Of a stretch of 32,163 nucleotides of DNA, positions 14,468 through 22,990 are shown piece after piece. This DNA is from an uncultured Oscillospiraceae bacterium (GTDB lineage: Bacteria; Bacillota; Clostridia; Oscillospirales; Oscillospiraceae), in contig CAADUW010000239.1 of the NCBI GenBank assembly GCA_900752285.1, positions 1 through 32,163 of the forward strand. The letters run 5' to 3'. The notes under the pieces were generated by a model. It had not been told where the DNA came from and ran no database searches. It saw only the letters and a list, made by a program, of their open reading frames with translations. Every line of letters starts with the position of its first letter. Position 1 is the stretch's first letter. The position numbers and the translations under genes are program-made.

Positions 14468-15974
14468 CCAGTTTTCCTCCCCATGCCGCTTTCATGATTG
14501 ATTCCGAATTGAAATGTTCGCTGCCTCTTTCTATGGCGGCCATGACCTGTCCGCCCCGCATGACCACGACCGTATCGGACATGGCGAGAATTTCCGGCAG
14601 CTCGGAGGACACCATAATGACGCATTTTCCCTGCTTGACCAGTGCGTTCATTACGTTATAGACCTCAATTTTTGCGCCTACGTCAATGCCCCGGGTGGGT
14701 TCGTCGAAGATGAAAATCTCGGAATCGGAGTTCAGCCACTTGCCGATGACCACCTTCTGCTGGTTGCCGCCGGAAAGCTGGCTGACCACCTCGCCGGTGG
14801 TAGGCGTTTTGATCCGCAGCTCCTGAATGTTGCCCTGACAGGTGTCCTCAATTTTCTTTTTATCGAGAAACAGCCGTCGCCGGAAGCCCTTCATGTTGGC
14901 AAGGATCAGGTTGGTATCCACCGCCTGAGAAAGCACCAGACCCTGACCCTTCCGATCCTCCGTCAGGAATGCCACCTTTTTCCGGATAGCGTCCTTGGGA
15001 GAACGGATATTCGCTTTCTGACCCTGAATGTAGATTTCTCCGCTGTCCAGCGGGTCCGCGCCGAACAGGGCGCGCATGGTCTCCGTCCGTCCGGCGCCAA
15101 CCAGTCCCGCAAAGCCCAGCACCTGCCCGCCGTAAGCCTTGAAGCTTACATCCCGGAGTACGCCTGCGCTGTTCAGATTCCGGGCTTCCAGAAATACCGG
15201 GCCCTTTGTTCCGAACTCCTTGGGGTACAGATTGTCGAGCGATCTTCCGACCATGGCCTGAATCAGACTTTCATTCGTAAAGTTCCCAATGTCATCGGTG
15301 CAGATATGCTCGCCGTCCCGGATGACCGTTACCCGGTCGCAGAGCTCAAACAGCTCCTCCAGCTTGTGGGAAACAAAGAGAATGGCGATGCCTTTCTCTT
15401 TCAGACCCCGGACGGTCTGCATCAGCTGCTCTACTTCCCGCTCGCCGAGGGACGAGGTGGGCTCGTCCATGATGATCAGCTTGGCGTTCAGAGACAGGCA
15501 TTTGGCGATTTCTACCATCTGCTGCAGGCCCATGCCCAGCTTGCCCGCCTCCGTGTGCACATCCACCTCCGGATGCCCCAGCGCATTCAGCAGCATCCGC
15601 GCCTCCTGATCCATCAGGCCATAGTCAAGCAGTCCGTTCTTTTTCCGGATTGTATGTCCCATAAAGATGTTGTCCGTTACGGACAGCAGCTTTACAATAT
15701 TCAGTTCCTGATAAACGCAGGCAATGCCTGCCTCCCGGGAGTCAATAGGGGAAGAGAACCTTTTCTGTTCGCCCCGTACATAAATTTCCCCCTCCTCCGG
15801 CTTGTGTACGCCGGTCAGAACCTTGATGAGGGTGGATTTTCCCGCGCCATTTTCGCCAATCAGCCCGTGAATTTCACCGGGGCGGATCGCAAGGGACATA
15901 TTGCGCAGAGCCACGACACCGGGGAACTTCTTGGTAATTCCCCGCAGCTCAACGATGTATTCGCTCTGGTCCAC
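14460..15974 (-). CDS. Sugar ABC transporter ATP-binding protein, RbsA/MglA family
   Basis: This 504-residue protein has two ABC domains in tandem, as is usual for monosaccharide importers. Domain 1 has GENGAGKST (40-48), Walker B LIIMDEPTSSL and a degenerate signature LGMGLQQMVEIAK. Domain 2 has the degenerate P-loop GLVGAGRTE, the good signature LSGGNQQKV and FIFDEPTRGIDVGAK. One good and one degenerate half is normal for the family. GTG at 15972-15974, preceded by GGGAGAAAGG, is the chosen start because the conserved domain begins within eight residues. A 24-codon longer ATG frame has no matching homology. The gene sits 91 bases after the binding-protein gene. Confidence 0.92.
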   Translation of the reverse strand: MDQSEYIVELRGITKKFPGVVALRNMSLAIRPGEIHGLIGENGAGKSTLIKVLTGVHKPEEGEIYVRGEQKRFSSPIDSREAGIACVYQELNIVKLLSVTDNIFMGHTIRKKNGLLDYGLMDQEARMLLNALGHPEVDVHTEAGKLGMGLQQMVEIAKCLSLNAKLIIMDEPTSSLGEREVEQLMQTVRGLKEKGIAILFVSHKLEELFELCDRVTVIRDGEHICTDDIGNFTNESLIQAMVGRSLDNLYPKEFGTKGPVFLEARNLNSAGVLRDVSFKAYGGQVLGFAGLVGAGRTETMRALFGADPLDSGEIYIQGQKANIRSPKDAIRKKVAFLTEDRKGQGLVLSQAVDTNLILANMKGFRRRLFLDKKKIEDTCQGNIQELRIKTPTTGEVVSQLSGGNQQKVVIGKWLNSDSEIFIFDEPTRGIDVGAKIEVYNVMNALVKQGKCVIMVSSELPEILAMSDTVVVMRGGQVMAAIERGSEHFNSESIMKAAWGGKLDE

Positions 15975-16014
15975 TGTGCCTTTCTCCCTTCCCAGATTCC
16001 ATGATGGCAGTGGA

Positions 16015-16034
16015 GGGCAGGCGTTCACCTGCCC
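16015..16034 (-). other. Intercistronic hairpin after the sugar-binding-protein gene
   Basis: A perfect 7-bp GC-rich stem (16015-16021 with 16028-16034) without a T-run sits in the 91-base gap between binding-protein and ATPase genes. Such stems commonly stabilise the upstream message or reduce read-through, so that binding protein is made in excess. Confidence 0.5.
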
Positions 16035-16065
16035 CCCGGGAATCATATGCTGTTATGTTCCGTAA

Positions 16066-16974
16066 TCAGCCTGCGTTCTCCTTGGTGATGAGCTTGGCGG
16101 CGACGGAGATACCGCTGTCCACGGCCTTGCCCTGTGCGGCGTCGTAGGCAGCCTGAACGGCCTGATAACCCATGTCATAGGGCTGCTGTGCGACGGTGCC
16201 TGCCAGATTGCCGGCCTTGATCTCATCAATGGCGGACTGGTTGCCGTCGAAGCCGATAATCATCACATCGGTACGGCCGGCGGCCTTGCATGCCTGCAGA
16301 GCGCCCAGAGCGGAATCGTCATTGTGGCAGCAGACAGCCTGAACCTCGGGATTGGAGCCAAGAATGGCTTCCATGGCCTGCTGCGCACCGGAGGTGGTGT
16401 TATCGCCGGACAGCTCGGCAATGACGGAAGCGCCGCCGTTTTCCAGACCCTTCTTGTAGCCGGAACGGCGCATGTTGGAGGTGTTTTCACCTTCCTGACC
16501 GTAAATGATGGCAACCTTGGCACCGGGAATCTGCTCGGCAACATAGGCACCGCCCAGAGAAGCCGCGTCCTCATTGTAAGTACCCACGAAAGCGGTCTTG
16601 CCTTCCAGATCGGCATCGGTATCCACGAAAACCACGGGGATCTTCTTGTCAACGGCAGCCTTCAGCTTGGCAGCGGCAGCGGTGCCGTCGTTGGGCGCGC
16701 AGACGATGGCGGAAACGCCGGAAGCGATCTGCTGCTCGATGATGGTGCACTGCTCGTCAATGTCGGCCTCGGTCTGTGCGCCCAGAACGGCGACTTCAAT
16801 GCCCAGATCCTTGGCGGCGGCGTCACAGCCGTCCTTGACCTTGCCCCAGTACTCGGAGTTCAGCGTCTTGAGAACCACTGCGATCTTTACTTTGCCGTCA
16901 TCTTTCTTGCCGCAGCCTGCGAACATACACAGGACGATGGTAATTGCCAGAACGATTGCCAGGATTCTTTTCAT
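16066..16974 (-). CDS. Sugar-binding lipoprotein of an ABC transporter, RbsB family
   Basis: This 302-residue extracellular binding protein has the signal peptide MKRILAIVLAITIVLCMFAG followed by Cys21, a clear lipobox. The mature protein shows the periplasmic-binding-protein type 1 fold of RbsB: VVLKTLNSEYWGKVKDGCD, then VSAIVCAPNDGT, VVFVDTDAD, CHNDDSALGALQA and IGFDGNQSAIDEIKAG. It captures a sugar outside the membrane and passes it to the permease. The start at 16974 follows AAGGAG; the frame upstream is not conserved. It is the first gene of the operon and has its own strong promoter. Confidence 0.92.
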   Translation of the reverse strand: MKRILAIVLAITIVLCMFAGCGKKDDGKVKIAVVLKTLNSEYWGKVKDGCDAAAKDLGIEVAVLGAQTEADIDEQCTIIEQQIASGVSAIVCAPNDGTAAAAKLKAAVDKKIPVVFVDTDADLEGKTAFVGTYNEDAASLGGAYVAEQIPGAKVAIIYGQEGENTSNMRRSGYKKGLENGGASVIAELSGDNTTSGAQQAMEAILGSNPEVQAVCCHNDDSALGALQACKAAGRTDVMIIGFDGNQSAIDEIKAGNLAGTVAQQPYDMGYQAVQAAYDAAQGKAVDSGISVAAKLITKENAG

Positions 16975-17054
16975 GGTTTGACACTCCTTTTCAGTTTTCG
17001 CCGTTTTCGGCATTATGCAATTCAAATGCAATTCTGCCTTCAAATTACAAAAAC

Positions 17055-17083
17055 AGTATAAACCGGCCACAAAGGATTGTCAA
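17055..17083 (-). promoter_or_regulatory. Promoter of the sugar ABC transporter operon
   Basis: On the minus strand, TTGACA (17078-17083), 17 bases, then TATACT (17055-17060). The start of transcription would lie about 75 bases before the binding-protein ATG. Confidence 0.85.
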
Positions 17084-17099
17084 GAAAGAACCCAAACAT

Positions 17100-17116
17100 T
17101 TCACACTATTTGTGAA
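17100..17116. promoter_or_regulatory. Candidate operator upstream of the ABC promoter
   Basis: TTCACA-CTATT-TGTGAA is a perfect 6-5-6 inverted repeat whose edge is 17 bases from the -35 box. Its position just upstream of the -35 suits an activator or an upstream operator. Whether the nearby LacI-family protein binds it is not known. Confidence 0.4.
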
Positions 17117-17188
17117 GGGTGCACAAAACGTTCGCATGGAAACTGGTTAAGTCGATGCCAACCTGTAGAATTGTGTAAATAGCTGTAA

Positions 17189-17218
17189 AAATAAATATAT
17201 TTCGATATATATTTATTT
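17189..17218. promoter_or_regulatory. AT-rich perfect palindrome in the divergent intergenic region
   Basis: AAATAAATATAT (17189-17200) and ATATATTTATTT (17207-17218) are exact complements around a 6-base centre. It lies in the 629-base gap between the ABC operon and the dipeptidase gene, the rest of which holds only the two promoters and AT-rich sequence. It could be a regulator site or simply an easily melted stretch. Confidence 0.35.
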
Positions 17219-17477
17219 AAATAGCACATCTTGCGGGGCGGGTTTGCGGTTGCTCATACATGCTGTTCAGACAGGAGCAAACGATTGCGTTTTTGGATTT
17301 TCAAACTTTTTTGGAAAAGTCCAATAATTTTATTTCCGCTTCGTTTTGAATTTGACCTAATAAAAACTGAATATATATGAATAATATGCGCTGTGCTTCT
17401 GCCGCCCGCGGATTTCTTGCATTTTTTGCGCCGCACAAAAACAATTTGCGCATTCCGATAGCTTTTTTCGGTTCCTG

Positions 17478-17486
17478 TGGTATAAT
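17478..17486 (+). promoter_or_regulatory. Extended -10 promoter of the dipeptidase gene
   Basis: TGGTATAAT is an extended -10 box; no good -35 is present. It implies a 5' leader of about 110 bases before the ATG at 17604. I recognise no riboswitch in that leader. Confidence 0.6.
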
Positions 17487-17603
17487 GGGAGCAGGGAAAA
17501 CCGGACCGGAATTTCGCGACGATTTTTCCGATTTGCACGGATGGACCTCACTGTGGGGCGGGAACATCCCAATTGACACTTTTCAGGAGAAGGATTGATT
17601 TTT

Positions 17604-19064
17604 ATGGCATGTACAACGATTCTTGTGGGCAAGGGAGCGAGCTTTGACGGCTCTACCATGATTGCCCGGAACGACGACGGATTTTATGACGAGAAGCGGC
17701 TGACGGTGGTGCTTCCCAAGGATCAGCCCCGGATCTACAAAAGCAGGATCGGACATCTGGAGATCCGACTGCCGGAGAATCCGCTGCGCTACACCTCCAC
17801 ACCCAGCGTAGACCTCAGCCACGGCATCTGGGCAGCCAACGGCATCAACAGCGCAAATGTTGCTATGACCGCTACGGAAACCATCACCTCCAACCCCCGG
17901 GTCCTGGGTGCGGATCCCATGGTGCGGTATCAGCCCAAAGCCGGGCGGAACGGCAAGGAAATCCCCGGCGGCATCGGCGAAGAGGATCTGGTGGTTCTGG
18001 TGCTTCCCTACATCCGCAGCGCCCGGGAGGGCGTAGAACGGCTGGGCAGTCTGCTGGAGCAGTACGGTACCTATGAGTCCAACGGCATTGCCTTCTCCGA
18101 TCAGGAGGAAATCTGGTGGCTGGAAACCATCGGCGGCCATCACTGGATCGCCGCCCGGGTACCGGACGACCGGTACGTCATCATGCCGAACCAGTTTGGA
18201 CTGGACCACTTTGATTTTGACGATGCATTCGGCGAGAAAAAGAATTACCTGTGCGCGGCCGATCTGCGGGAATTTATCCGGGAGAACCATCTGGATCTGT
18301 CCATGGACGGCAGCTTTGATCCCCGGCTTGCCTTTGGCTCCCACACGGATTCCGACCATGTGTACAACACGCCCCGTGCCTGGTTCATGGGCAGATACCT
18401 GAACCCCACCACCCATCGCTGGGAGGGAGAAAACGCCGAATTTACCCCGGAATCCGACAACATTCCCTGGTCTTTTGTTCCGGAGCACAAAATCACCGTG
18501 GAGGATGTGAAGTACCTGCTGTCCTCCTATTATCAGGGTACCGCCTACAATCCCTTCAGCAAAACCTCCACCGAGGGCGGCAAGTACCGTCCCATCGGTA
18601 TCAGCCGCACGGGGGTCATGGCGATTCTGCAGCTGCGGGGCTATCTGCCGGCGGAGATCTCCGCGCTGGAGTGGATCTGTTTTGGCGCCAACCCATTCAA
18701 TGCCGCGCTTCCGGTCTACGCAAACGTGGACAAAATGCCGGCCTATCTGGATAAGGTGACCATGCAGGTCTCTACGGATACCTTCTACTGGGCAAACCGG
18801 CTGATCGGCGCCATGGCGGACGCGCACTATGGCAGCTGCATCCAGCTGATCGAGCGGTATCAGGCGGCCATTGCCAACGGCGGTACGGCTCTGGTGCATG
18901 AAAATGACCGGCGGATGGTGGCTTCTTCCGACTTTACCGGCCTTGAGAAGGTCAACCAGTCCCTTGCGGACATGGCGAAGAAGGAAGCCACGGACGCTCT
19001 CGGCAAGGTCCTCCATCAGGCAAGTCTTGCCATGCACTGCGGCTACCAGCGAGCGGACAACTGA
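17604..19064 (+). CDS. C69-family dipeptidase (PepD-like)
   Basis: This 486-residue protein is of the Ntn-hydrolase peptidase family C69. MACTTILVGKGASFDGSTMI is typical of the N-terminus, with Cys3 the expected nucleophile exposed after removal of the first residues. RNDDG (about 23-27), GINSANVAMTATET and EEIWWLETIGGHHW are further family blocks. It should cleave dipeptides in the cytosol; there is no signal peptide. The ATG at 17604 follows AGGAGAAGG and puts the Cys at the proper distance; the frame extends three codons further without justification. The gene is divergent from the ABC operon and convergent with the LacI-family gene, sharing a terminator with it. Confidence 0.92.
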   Translation: MACTTILVGKGASFDGSTMIARNDDGFYDEKRLTVVLPKDQPRIYKSRIGHLEIRLPENPLRYTSTPSVDLSHGIWAANGINSANVAMTATETITSNPRVLGADPMVRYQPKAGRNGKEIPGGIGEEDLVVLVLPYIRSAREGVERLGSLLEQYGTYESNGIAFSDQEEIWWLETIGGHHWIAARVPDDRYVIMPNQFGLDHFDFDDAFGEKKNYLCAADLREFIRENHLDLSMDGSFDPRLAFGSHTDSDHVYNTPRAWFMGRYLNPTTHRWEGENAEFTPESDNIPWSFVPEHKITVEDVKYLLSSYYQGTAYNPFSKTSTEGGKYRPIGISRTGVMAILQLRGYLPAEISALEWICFGANPFNAALPVYANVDKMPAYLDKVTMQVSTDTFYWANRLIGAMADAHYGSCIQLIERYQAAIANGGTALVHENDRRMVASSDFTGLEKVNQSLADMAKKEATDALGKVLHQASLAMHCGYQRADN

Positions 19065-19147
19065 AGGCGGGCGGCAACTTGCCGTCCCCTGCGAAATTTA
19101 CCGGGACGTTTTTGAGGAATGGGACGTTTTCCGGATTCATGAAAGAA

Positions 19148-19182
19148 GCCCCTGCGGCACCGGGTACCGGTGCCGCAGGGGC
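19148..19182. terminator. Bidirectional terminator between dipeptidase and LacI-family genes
   Basis: A perfect 16-bp stem, GCCCCTGCGGCACCGG with its complement, has a 3-base loop. A T-containing tail on the plus strand and an adjacent T-run on the minus strand let it serve both convergent genes. Confidence 0.85.
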
Positions 19183-19202
19183 AAATCATTTTTGTGGGAA
19201 CG

Positions 19203-20216
19203 TTATTTGACGTCCGGCTTCTGGGTTGACGTCTGCTCCCGAAGCTGGCAGGGGAGAACACGCTGGGTCTGCCCGGGATTTTTTCCCTCGATGGTGTCAA
19301 TCAGCAGCTTGCCTGCCGCAATGCCTTCCGCCTCGGCGGGCTGGACAATGGTGGTGATGGAGGGATAAACCATATCGTTCCATTCAAAGGCATCTACCCC
19401 CAGCAGTCCCAGTTTCTCCGGAATCCTGTCCCGGTAGTCCTCCAGCGCCGCATAGACCTTTTTCAGCAGCCAGTTGTTGACCGCAAAAATACACAGATTT
19501 TCGTACTTCCCGCACAGATCCACCAGCATTGTCCGCAGCTCCGCGTTGTCCGTGTCCCGGTCCGCCGGAACCAGATCGTAGGGAATGTCCAGCTGATCCA
19601 GACAGTCCCGGAAGCCGCTGACCCGTTCCTGACGGGTCACAACGAAACCCGGGTTCGCCGTCACCAGCGCAAAGCGAGTGTAGCCCCGCTCTGCCGCCCT
19701 CCGGACGGCGTCGAATACCGCCTGATAGCTGTCGGTTTTGACGTACATTTCCTCCGTATCCAGTGGTGGGGAGTCGAAGTACACCAGCGGCTTTTCAATG
19801 CCCAGCTCCTTCCACATGGTGTCGAACTGGGGGCTGGGTTGGATCAGAAAACCGTCCACGCCCATGTTGTACATGCTCTGCACATACTTCCGCTCATACT
19901 TGTTGCAGAATTCGCTGGAGCCGAGGATCAGCTGATAGTCCCGCTGGCGGGCATAGTCCGAAATTCCCTTAATCAGCTGATTGGCAAACCCGCTGGTAAT
20001 ATCGCCGATGATCACGCCCAGCAGCCGGGTTTCCTTGGCGTTGAGAGAGCGGGCAGCCGCATTGGGCTGAAAGCCGGTATCCTCAATTGCCTGCCGGATC
20101 CGGTCCCGGGTCTGCTCGGACATCTTATGGAAATGCCCGTTCAGATAGAACGACACCGTGGTTTTCGATACCTTTGCAAGCTCGGCAATATTGCTGATCG
20201 TAACCTTATCTTTCAT
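19203..20216 (-). CDS. LacI-family transcriptional regulator
   Basis: This 337-residue regulator starts with the LacI headpiece: VTISNIAELAKVSKTTVSFY is the helix-turn-helix, and FQPNAAARSLNAKET is the hinge helix region. It is followed by a periplasmic-binding-protein-like ligand domain (LLGVIIGDITSGFANQLIKG onward). Such proteins bind operators near sugar or amino-acid uptake genes and release on binding a small ligand. The divergent sugar ABC operon and the dipeptidase gene are plausible targets by proximity only. An imperfect TTTCC-GG-GGAAA palindrome at 20258-20269 sits between its own promoter boxes and could be an autoregulatory site. Confidence 0.9.
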   Translation of the reverse strand: MKDKVTISNIAELAKVSKTTVSFYLNGHFHKMSEQTRDRIRQAIEDTGFQPNAAARSLNAKETRLLGVIIGDITSGFANQLIKGISDYARQRDYQLILGSSEFCNKYERKYVQSMYNMGVDGFLIQPSPQFDTMWKELGIEKPLVYFDSPPLDTEEMYVKTDSYQAVFDAVRRAAERGYTRFALVTANPGFVVTRQERVSGFRDCLDQLDIPYDLVPADRDTDNAELRTMLVDLCGKYENLCIFAVNNWLLKKVYAALEDYRDRIPEKLGLLGVDAFEWNDMVYPSITTIVQPAEAEGIAAGKLLIDTIEGKNPGQTQRVLPCQLREQTSTQKPDVK

Positions 20217-20246
20217 TGGGATGCCCCGCCTTCCATTACTCCCCTT

Positions 20247-20252
20247 AGTATA
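20247..20252 (-). promoter_or_regulatory. -10 box of the LacI-family gene
   Basis: TATACT on the minus strand, 30 bases upstream of the ATG. The matching -35 (TTTCCT at 17 bases) is weak. Confidence 0.5.
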
Positions 20253-20342
20253 ACGTATTTCCGGGGAAAAGGAAAGCTTTTTTTACGGAAAGAATTTGCG
20301 GGAAGGGCCGGCTGCCGTGACCGGATACTTTTTGCCCGGAAA

Positions 20343-20378
20343 ATTCTGAGCCGGTGACATCGGTCGCTGGCTCAGAAT
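20343..20378 (-). terminator. Terminator-like hairpin after degV
   Basis: ATTCTGAGCC (20343-20352) and GGCTCAGAAT (20369-20378) form a perfect 10-bp stem followed on the minus strand by TTTTCC. One half (AATTCTGAGCCG) recurs at 30133-30144, so the sequence may also be a dispersed repeat. Confidence 0.5.
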
Positions 20379-20421
20379 GATACCTGATCAGGGGAGGATT
20401 CTACCGGAGGCAACCCTTTTT

Positions 20422-21291
20422 TTACCGTCCGTTGCCCGGGAAGAAGAGGGCCAGCATGCCGGGGCCTACGTGGGAGCCGGTGAAGGGCTCGTGAGGGGCG
20501 ATAATGAGTTCCTTCGGCGCGGCAATCGCCCGCACCAATTGTGCGAGTAGCTCCGCATCCTCCGGGCAGTCGCCGTGGGAGATGGCGACCCGGCTGGACT
20601 CGGGATGGACGGCACGTTTCCGGTATTCCTCCGCAATGGCGGCAATGACCTTTTTACGGCCTCTGTGCTTGGCGTAGGTGCTGATGTGGCCGGTGGGATC
20701 GCCCCAGAGAACGGGCTTGATGTTCAGCATGGTGCCGACCAATGCGCTGGCACCGCTGATCCGTCCGGTGCGCTTCAGGAAATACAGATCGTCCACCGTG
20801 AAGAATTGCAGCATTTTCGGTGCTTCTGCATCCAGCGTGTCCGCGGTCTCCGTAACGGTTTTGCCCGCGGCACGGAGATCGGCACCCCGACAGGCGAGAA
20901 GGCCTGTGCCGAAGCCGGAGCCGAGGGAGTCCACAATGCGGACGATCCGGCCGGGAAATTCCGACATCAGTTCTTCCGCGGCAAGCCTTGCTGCCTGAAT
21001 GGTACCGCTGATGCCGGAGGACATACCGACATAGATCACGTCGTTTCCTGCCTCCAGCTCCGGTGTGAAGTGGGTCAGAAACAGGTGGGTATTGAGCAGG
21101 GTGGTATCCATCTTCGCACCCTCCCGGAGCATATCATAAAACTTGTGGAAATCAAAGCTGTCCACGTCTCCGTTGTAGGTACCGGGGACACCGTTCAGGT
21201 TGTAGGAGCAGGGAAGAATTCTGATGTCCAGCTCCTGCAGCTGTTTGCCGGGCAGGTTGGACGAGCCGTCAACAAAGATGGAAAAAGCCAT
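20422..21291 (-). CDS. DegV family fatty-acid-binding protein
   Basis: This 289-residue DegV-family protein has IFVDGSSNLPG at the N-terminus, YVGMSSGISGTIQAARLA, IVDSLGSGFGTG and YFLKRTGRISGASALVGTML, all characteristic of the family. DegV/FakB proteins hold a fatty acid for phosphorylation by the FakA kinase. No FakA homologue is in the window, and the bound lipid is unknown. The family S-S-G/T motif (about 'MSSGISGT') that contacts the carboxylate is present. AGGAGG precedes the ATG. It is transcribed alone from a promoter about 150 bases upstream. Confidence 0.92.
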   Translation of the reverse strand: MAFSIFVDGSSNLPGKQLQELDIRILPCSYNLNGVPGTYNGDVDSFDFHKFYDMLREGAKMDTTLLNTHLFLTHFTPELEAGNDVIYVGMSSGISGTIQAARLAAEELMSEFPGRIVRIVDSLGSGFGTGLLACRGADLRAAGKTVTETADTLDAEAPKMLQFFTVDDLYFLKRTGRISGASALVGTMLNIKPVLWGDPTGHISTYAKHRGRKKVIAAIAEEYRKRAVHPESSRVAISHGDCPEDAELLAQLVRAIAAPKELIIAPHEPFTGSHVGPGMLALFFPGNGR

Positions 21292-21451
21292 GGGAAACCT
21301 CCTGAAATACTTCCGAGCTCAGAAACAGGCAGACGGAAGAAGATGATGAAATCAAGTTGAAGCGGAACGGGGAAAGTGTTCCCGGCTCTCTGAGCGAGAA
21401 CCGGGGGTACCTTATGCCAACACTGAATTCAAATTTGAAGTACATGACCCC

Positions 21452-21480
21452 AGTATAGGCGCAAAACAGGAAAATGTAAA
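21452..21480 (-). promoter_or_regulatory. Promoter of degV
   Basis: On the minus strand, TTTACA (21475-21480), 17 bases, then TATACT (21452-21457). The implied 5' leader is about 150 bases and contains a stem (CCGGTTCTC with GAGAGCCGG, about 21381-21403). I do not recognise a riboswitch class. Confidence 0.65.
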
Positions 21481-21483
21481 GAG

Positions 21484-21517
21484 AAAAGTGCCGGTTTTAT
21501 GAAAACCGGCACTTTTT
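21484..21517. terminator. Terminator of the asparaginase-to-RicT gene run
   Basis: AAAAGTGCCGGTTTT and its complement form a perfect stem around a 3-base loop with a T-run. It lies 55 bases after the ricT stop and just upstream of the degV promoter. Confidence 0.9.
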
Positions 21518-21571
21518 GGATACTGATTGTGCGGAAAATCTACGCTGTGTAGAACTCTACCTCCAGTAGAA

Positions 21572-22933
21572 TCAGTTCTGAGGGGCCTGCGGCGCCTTGA
21601 GACGGCGGCGGTGGCGGTAGTTATTGCGGCGGCGGGGCTTCCGATCCTCCCCGGACGCATCTGCAACGGCGGCGTTTTCCGGTACGCCGGACTCCTGGGT
21701 AAGGGCCTGTTTGGGCGCACGATTCTGCGTGGACTTCTCCTGCGGGGCAGGCTTCTGCCGGTTCTGAGCCGGATCCTTCTGGGGATTCCGGGGCGGTCTG
21801 GGGCCATTCTTCTGGGGCTTCGTGGCCGCGTCCTTCTGCTCCCTGCTCTCCCGGGGCTCCCGGGGCGGCTGGGGACGGCCTTCGGGCCGGTTCCGCCGGC
21901 GGTTGTTGGGCCTGGACTCTTCCGTCTCGGTCGGAACGGTCACCTCATCCGCAACGGACTCGGTGCTGTACCGGAACCGGATGGACTCCAGAACGGGGGC
22001 GTTCTCCTCCGGCTCCTTCCGGACCCGCTTCCCGTTTCCGGAAATGGGGGCAAGGTCGGCAGGAATGGGCGGGTCGTTTTTCTTTGCCTTGCCGCTGCGA
22101 AGAACGGCGATCTCTTCCACCGGGAAAACGGACACGGTATCGGGGGCGTCCTCCATCCGGACCTTCACCTGCTGCCGCAGAAGATTTACATCGGTAACGG
22201 TGCCCCGGCCCTCGGGGGTATCCACAAAGGACTCGGCCTTGGGCACGGCACGGAGCAGAGCTTCGTAGGTATCCTGCTCATATTTCAGGCAGCACATCAG
22301 CCGCCCGCAGGTGCCGGAAATCTTGGCCGGGTTCAGGCTCAGATTCTGAGTCTTGGCCATCTTGATGGATACAGGCTGGAAATCATCCAGAAATTCGCCG
22401 CAGCAGAAGGGCCGTCCGCAGATGCCCAGTCCGCCTACCAGCTTGGCTTTGTCCCGGACACCGATCTGCCGGAGCTCAATCCGGGTGTGGAAGGCGCTGG
22501 CAAGATCCTTTACCAGTTCCCGGAAGTCCACCCGTTCATCGGCTGTAAAGTAAAACAGGATCTTGCTGCCGTCGAAGGCGCATTCCGCCCGAACCAGCTG
22601 CATGTCCAGCTTGTGAACGGCGATTTTCTGACGGCAGATGTCGCAGGCACGCTTTTCCCGCTGCTGGTTTTCGGCGGCAATCCGCTCGTCCTGAGGGGAG
22701 GCCCTGCGAATGACCTTCCGCAGAGGGACAACTACGTCCTTCGGGTCAACGGTCCGGTTGCCCCGGACACAGGTGCCGAACTCGGCGCCCCGGGCGGTGT
22801 CGATGATCACATGATCGCCGGGGGCGAAGCTGCTGCCGTCCGGATCGAAAAAGTAGGTTTTCTGCCCGGGTCGGAACTGAATATCCACAATTTCCACCGC
22901 GGCTTCCGGCGCGGTGACAAGTACATCTTCCAT
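21572..22933 (-). CDS. ricT: RicT/PSP1-family protein with a long basic C-terminal tail
   Basis: This 453-residue protein belongs to the PSP1 family (YaaT/RicT). Its N-terminal 270 residues hold the conserved cysteine clusters: KRACDICRQK, GICGRPFCCGEFL and CGRLMCCLKY. In Bacillus, RicT with RicA and RicF binds iron-sulfur clusters and promotes RNase Y maturation and sporulation phosphorelay. Bacillus YaaT is about 275 residues, so the last 180 residues here are extra. They are rich in Arg, Pro, Asn, Gln and Lys and end in RRRNNYRHRRRLK, probably disordered and possibly RNA-binding. The start at 22933 follows AAGGAG; the 19 codons upstream are not conserved. The neighbouring holB order is the same as in Bacillus. 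Confidence 0.9.
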   Translation of the reverse strand: MEDVLVTAPEAAVEIVDIQFRPGQKTYFFDPDGSSFAPGDHVIIDTARGAEFGTCVRGNRTVDPKDVVVPLRKVIRRASPQDERIAAENQQREKRACDICRQKIAVHKLDMQLVRAECAFDGSKILFYFTADERVDFRELVKDLASAFHTRIELRQIGVRDKAKLVGGLGICGRPFCCGEFLDDFQPVSIKMAKTQNLSLNPAKISGTCGRLMCCLKYEQDTYEALLRAVPKAESFVDTPEGRGTVTDVNLLRQQVKVRMEDAPDTVSVFPVEEIAVLRSGKAKKNDPPIPADLAPISGNGKRVRKEPEENAPVLESIRFRYSTESVADEVTVPTETEESRPNNRRRNRPEGRPQPPREPRESREQKDAATKPQKNGPRPPRNPQKDPAQNRQKPAPQEKSTQNRAPKQALTQESGVPENAAVADASGEDRKPRRRNNYRHRRRLKAPQAPQN

Positions 22934-22990
22934 AAGGTTCTCCTTTTTTATGATCAGGCCTGCCGGTCCGGCAGGCACGAATGGCTGCAT

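Noticed and set aside
14514-16004. 496-codon open frame antisense to the sugar ABC ATPase
   Set aside because: Same reason: the ABC motifs on the minus strand leave no doubt which strand codes.
17583-19037. 484-codon open frame antisense to the dipeptidase gene
   Set aside because: It lacks any recognisable domain and is a shadow of the dipeptidase codon pattern, which is well supported on the other strand.
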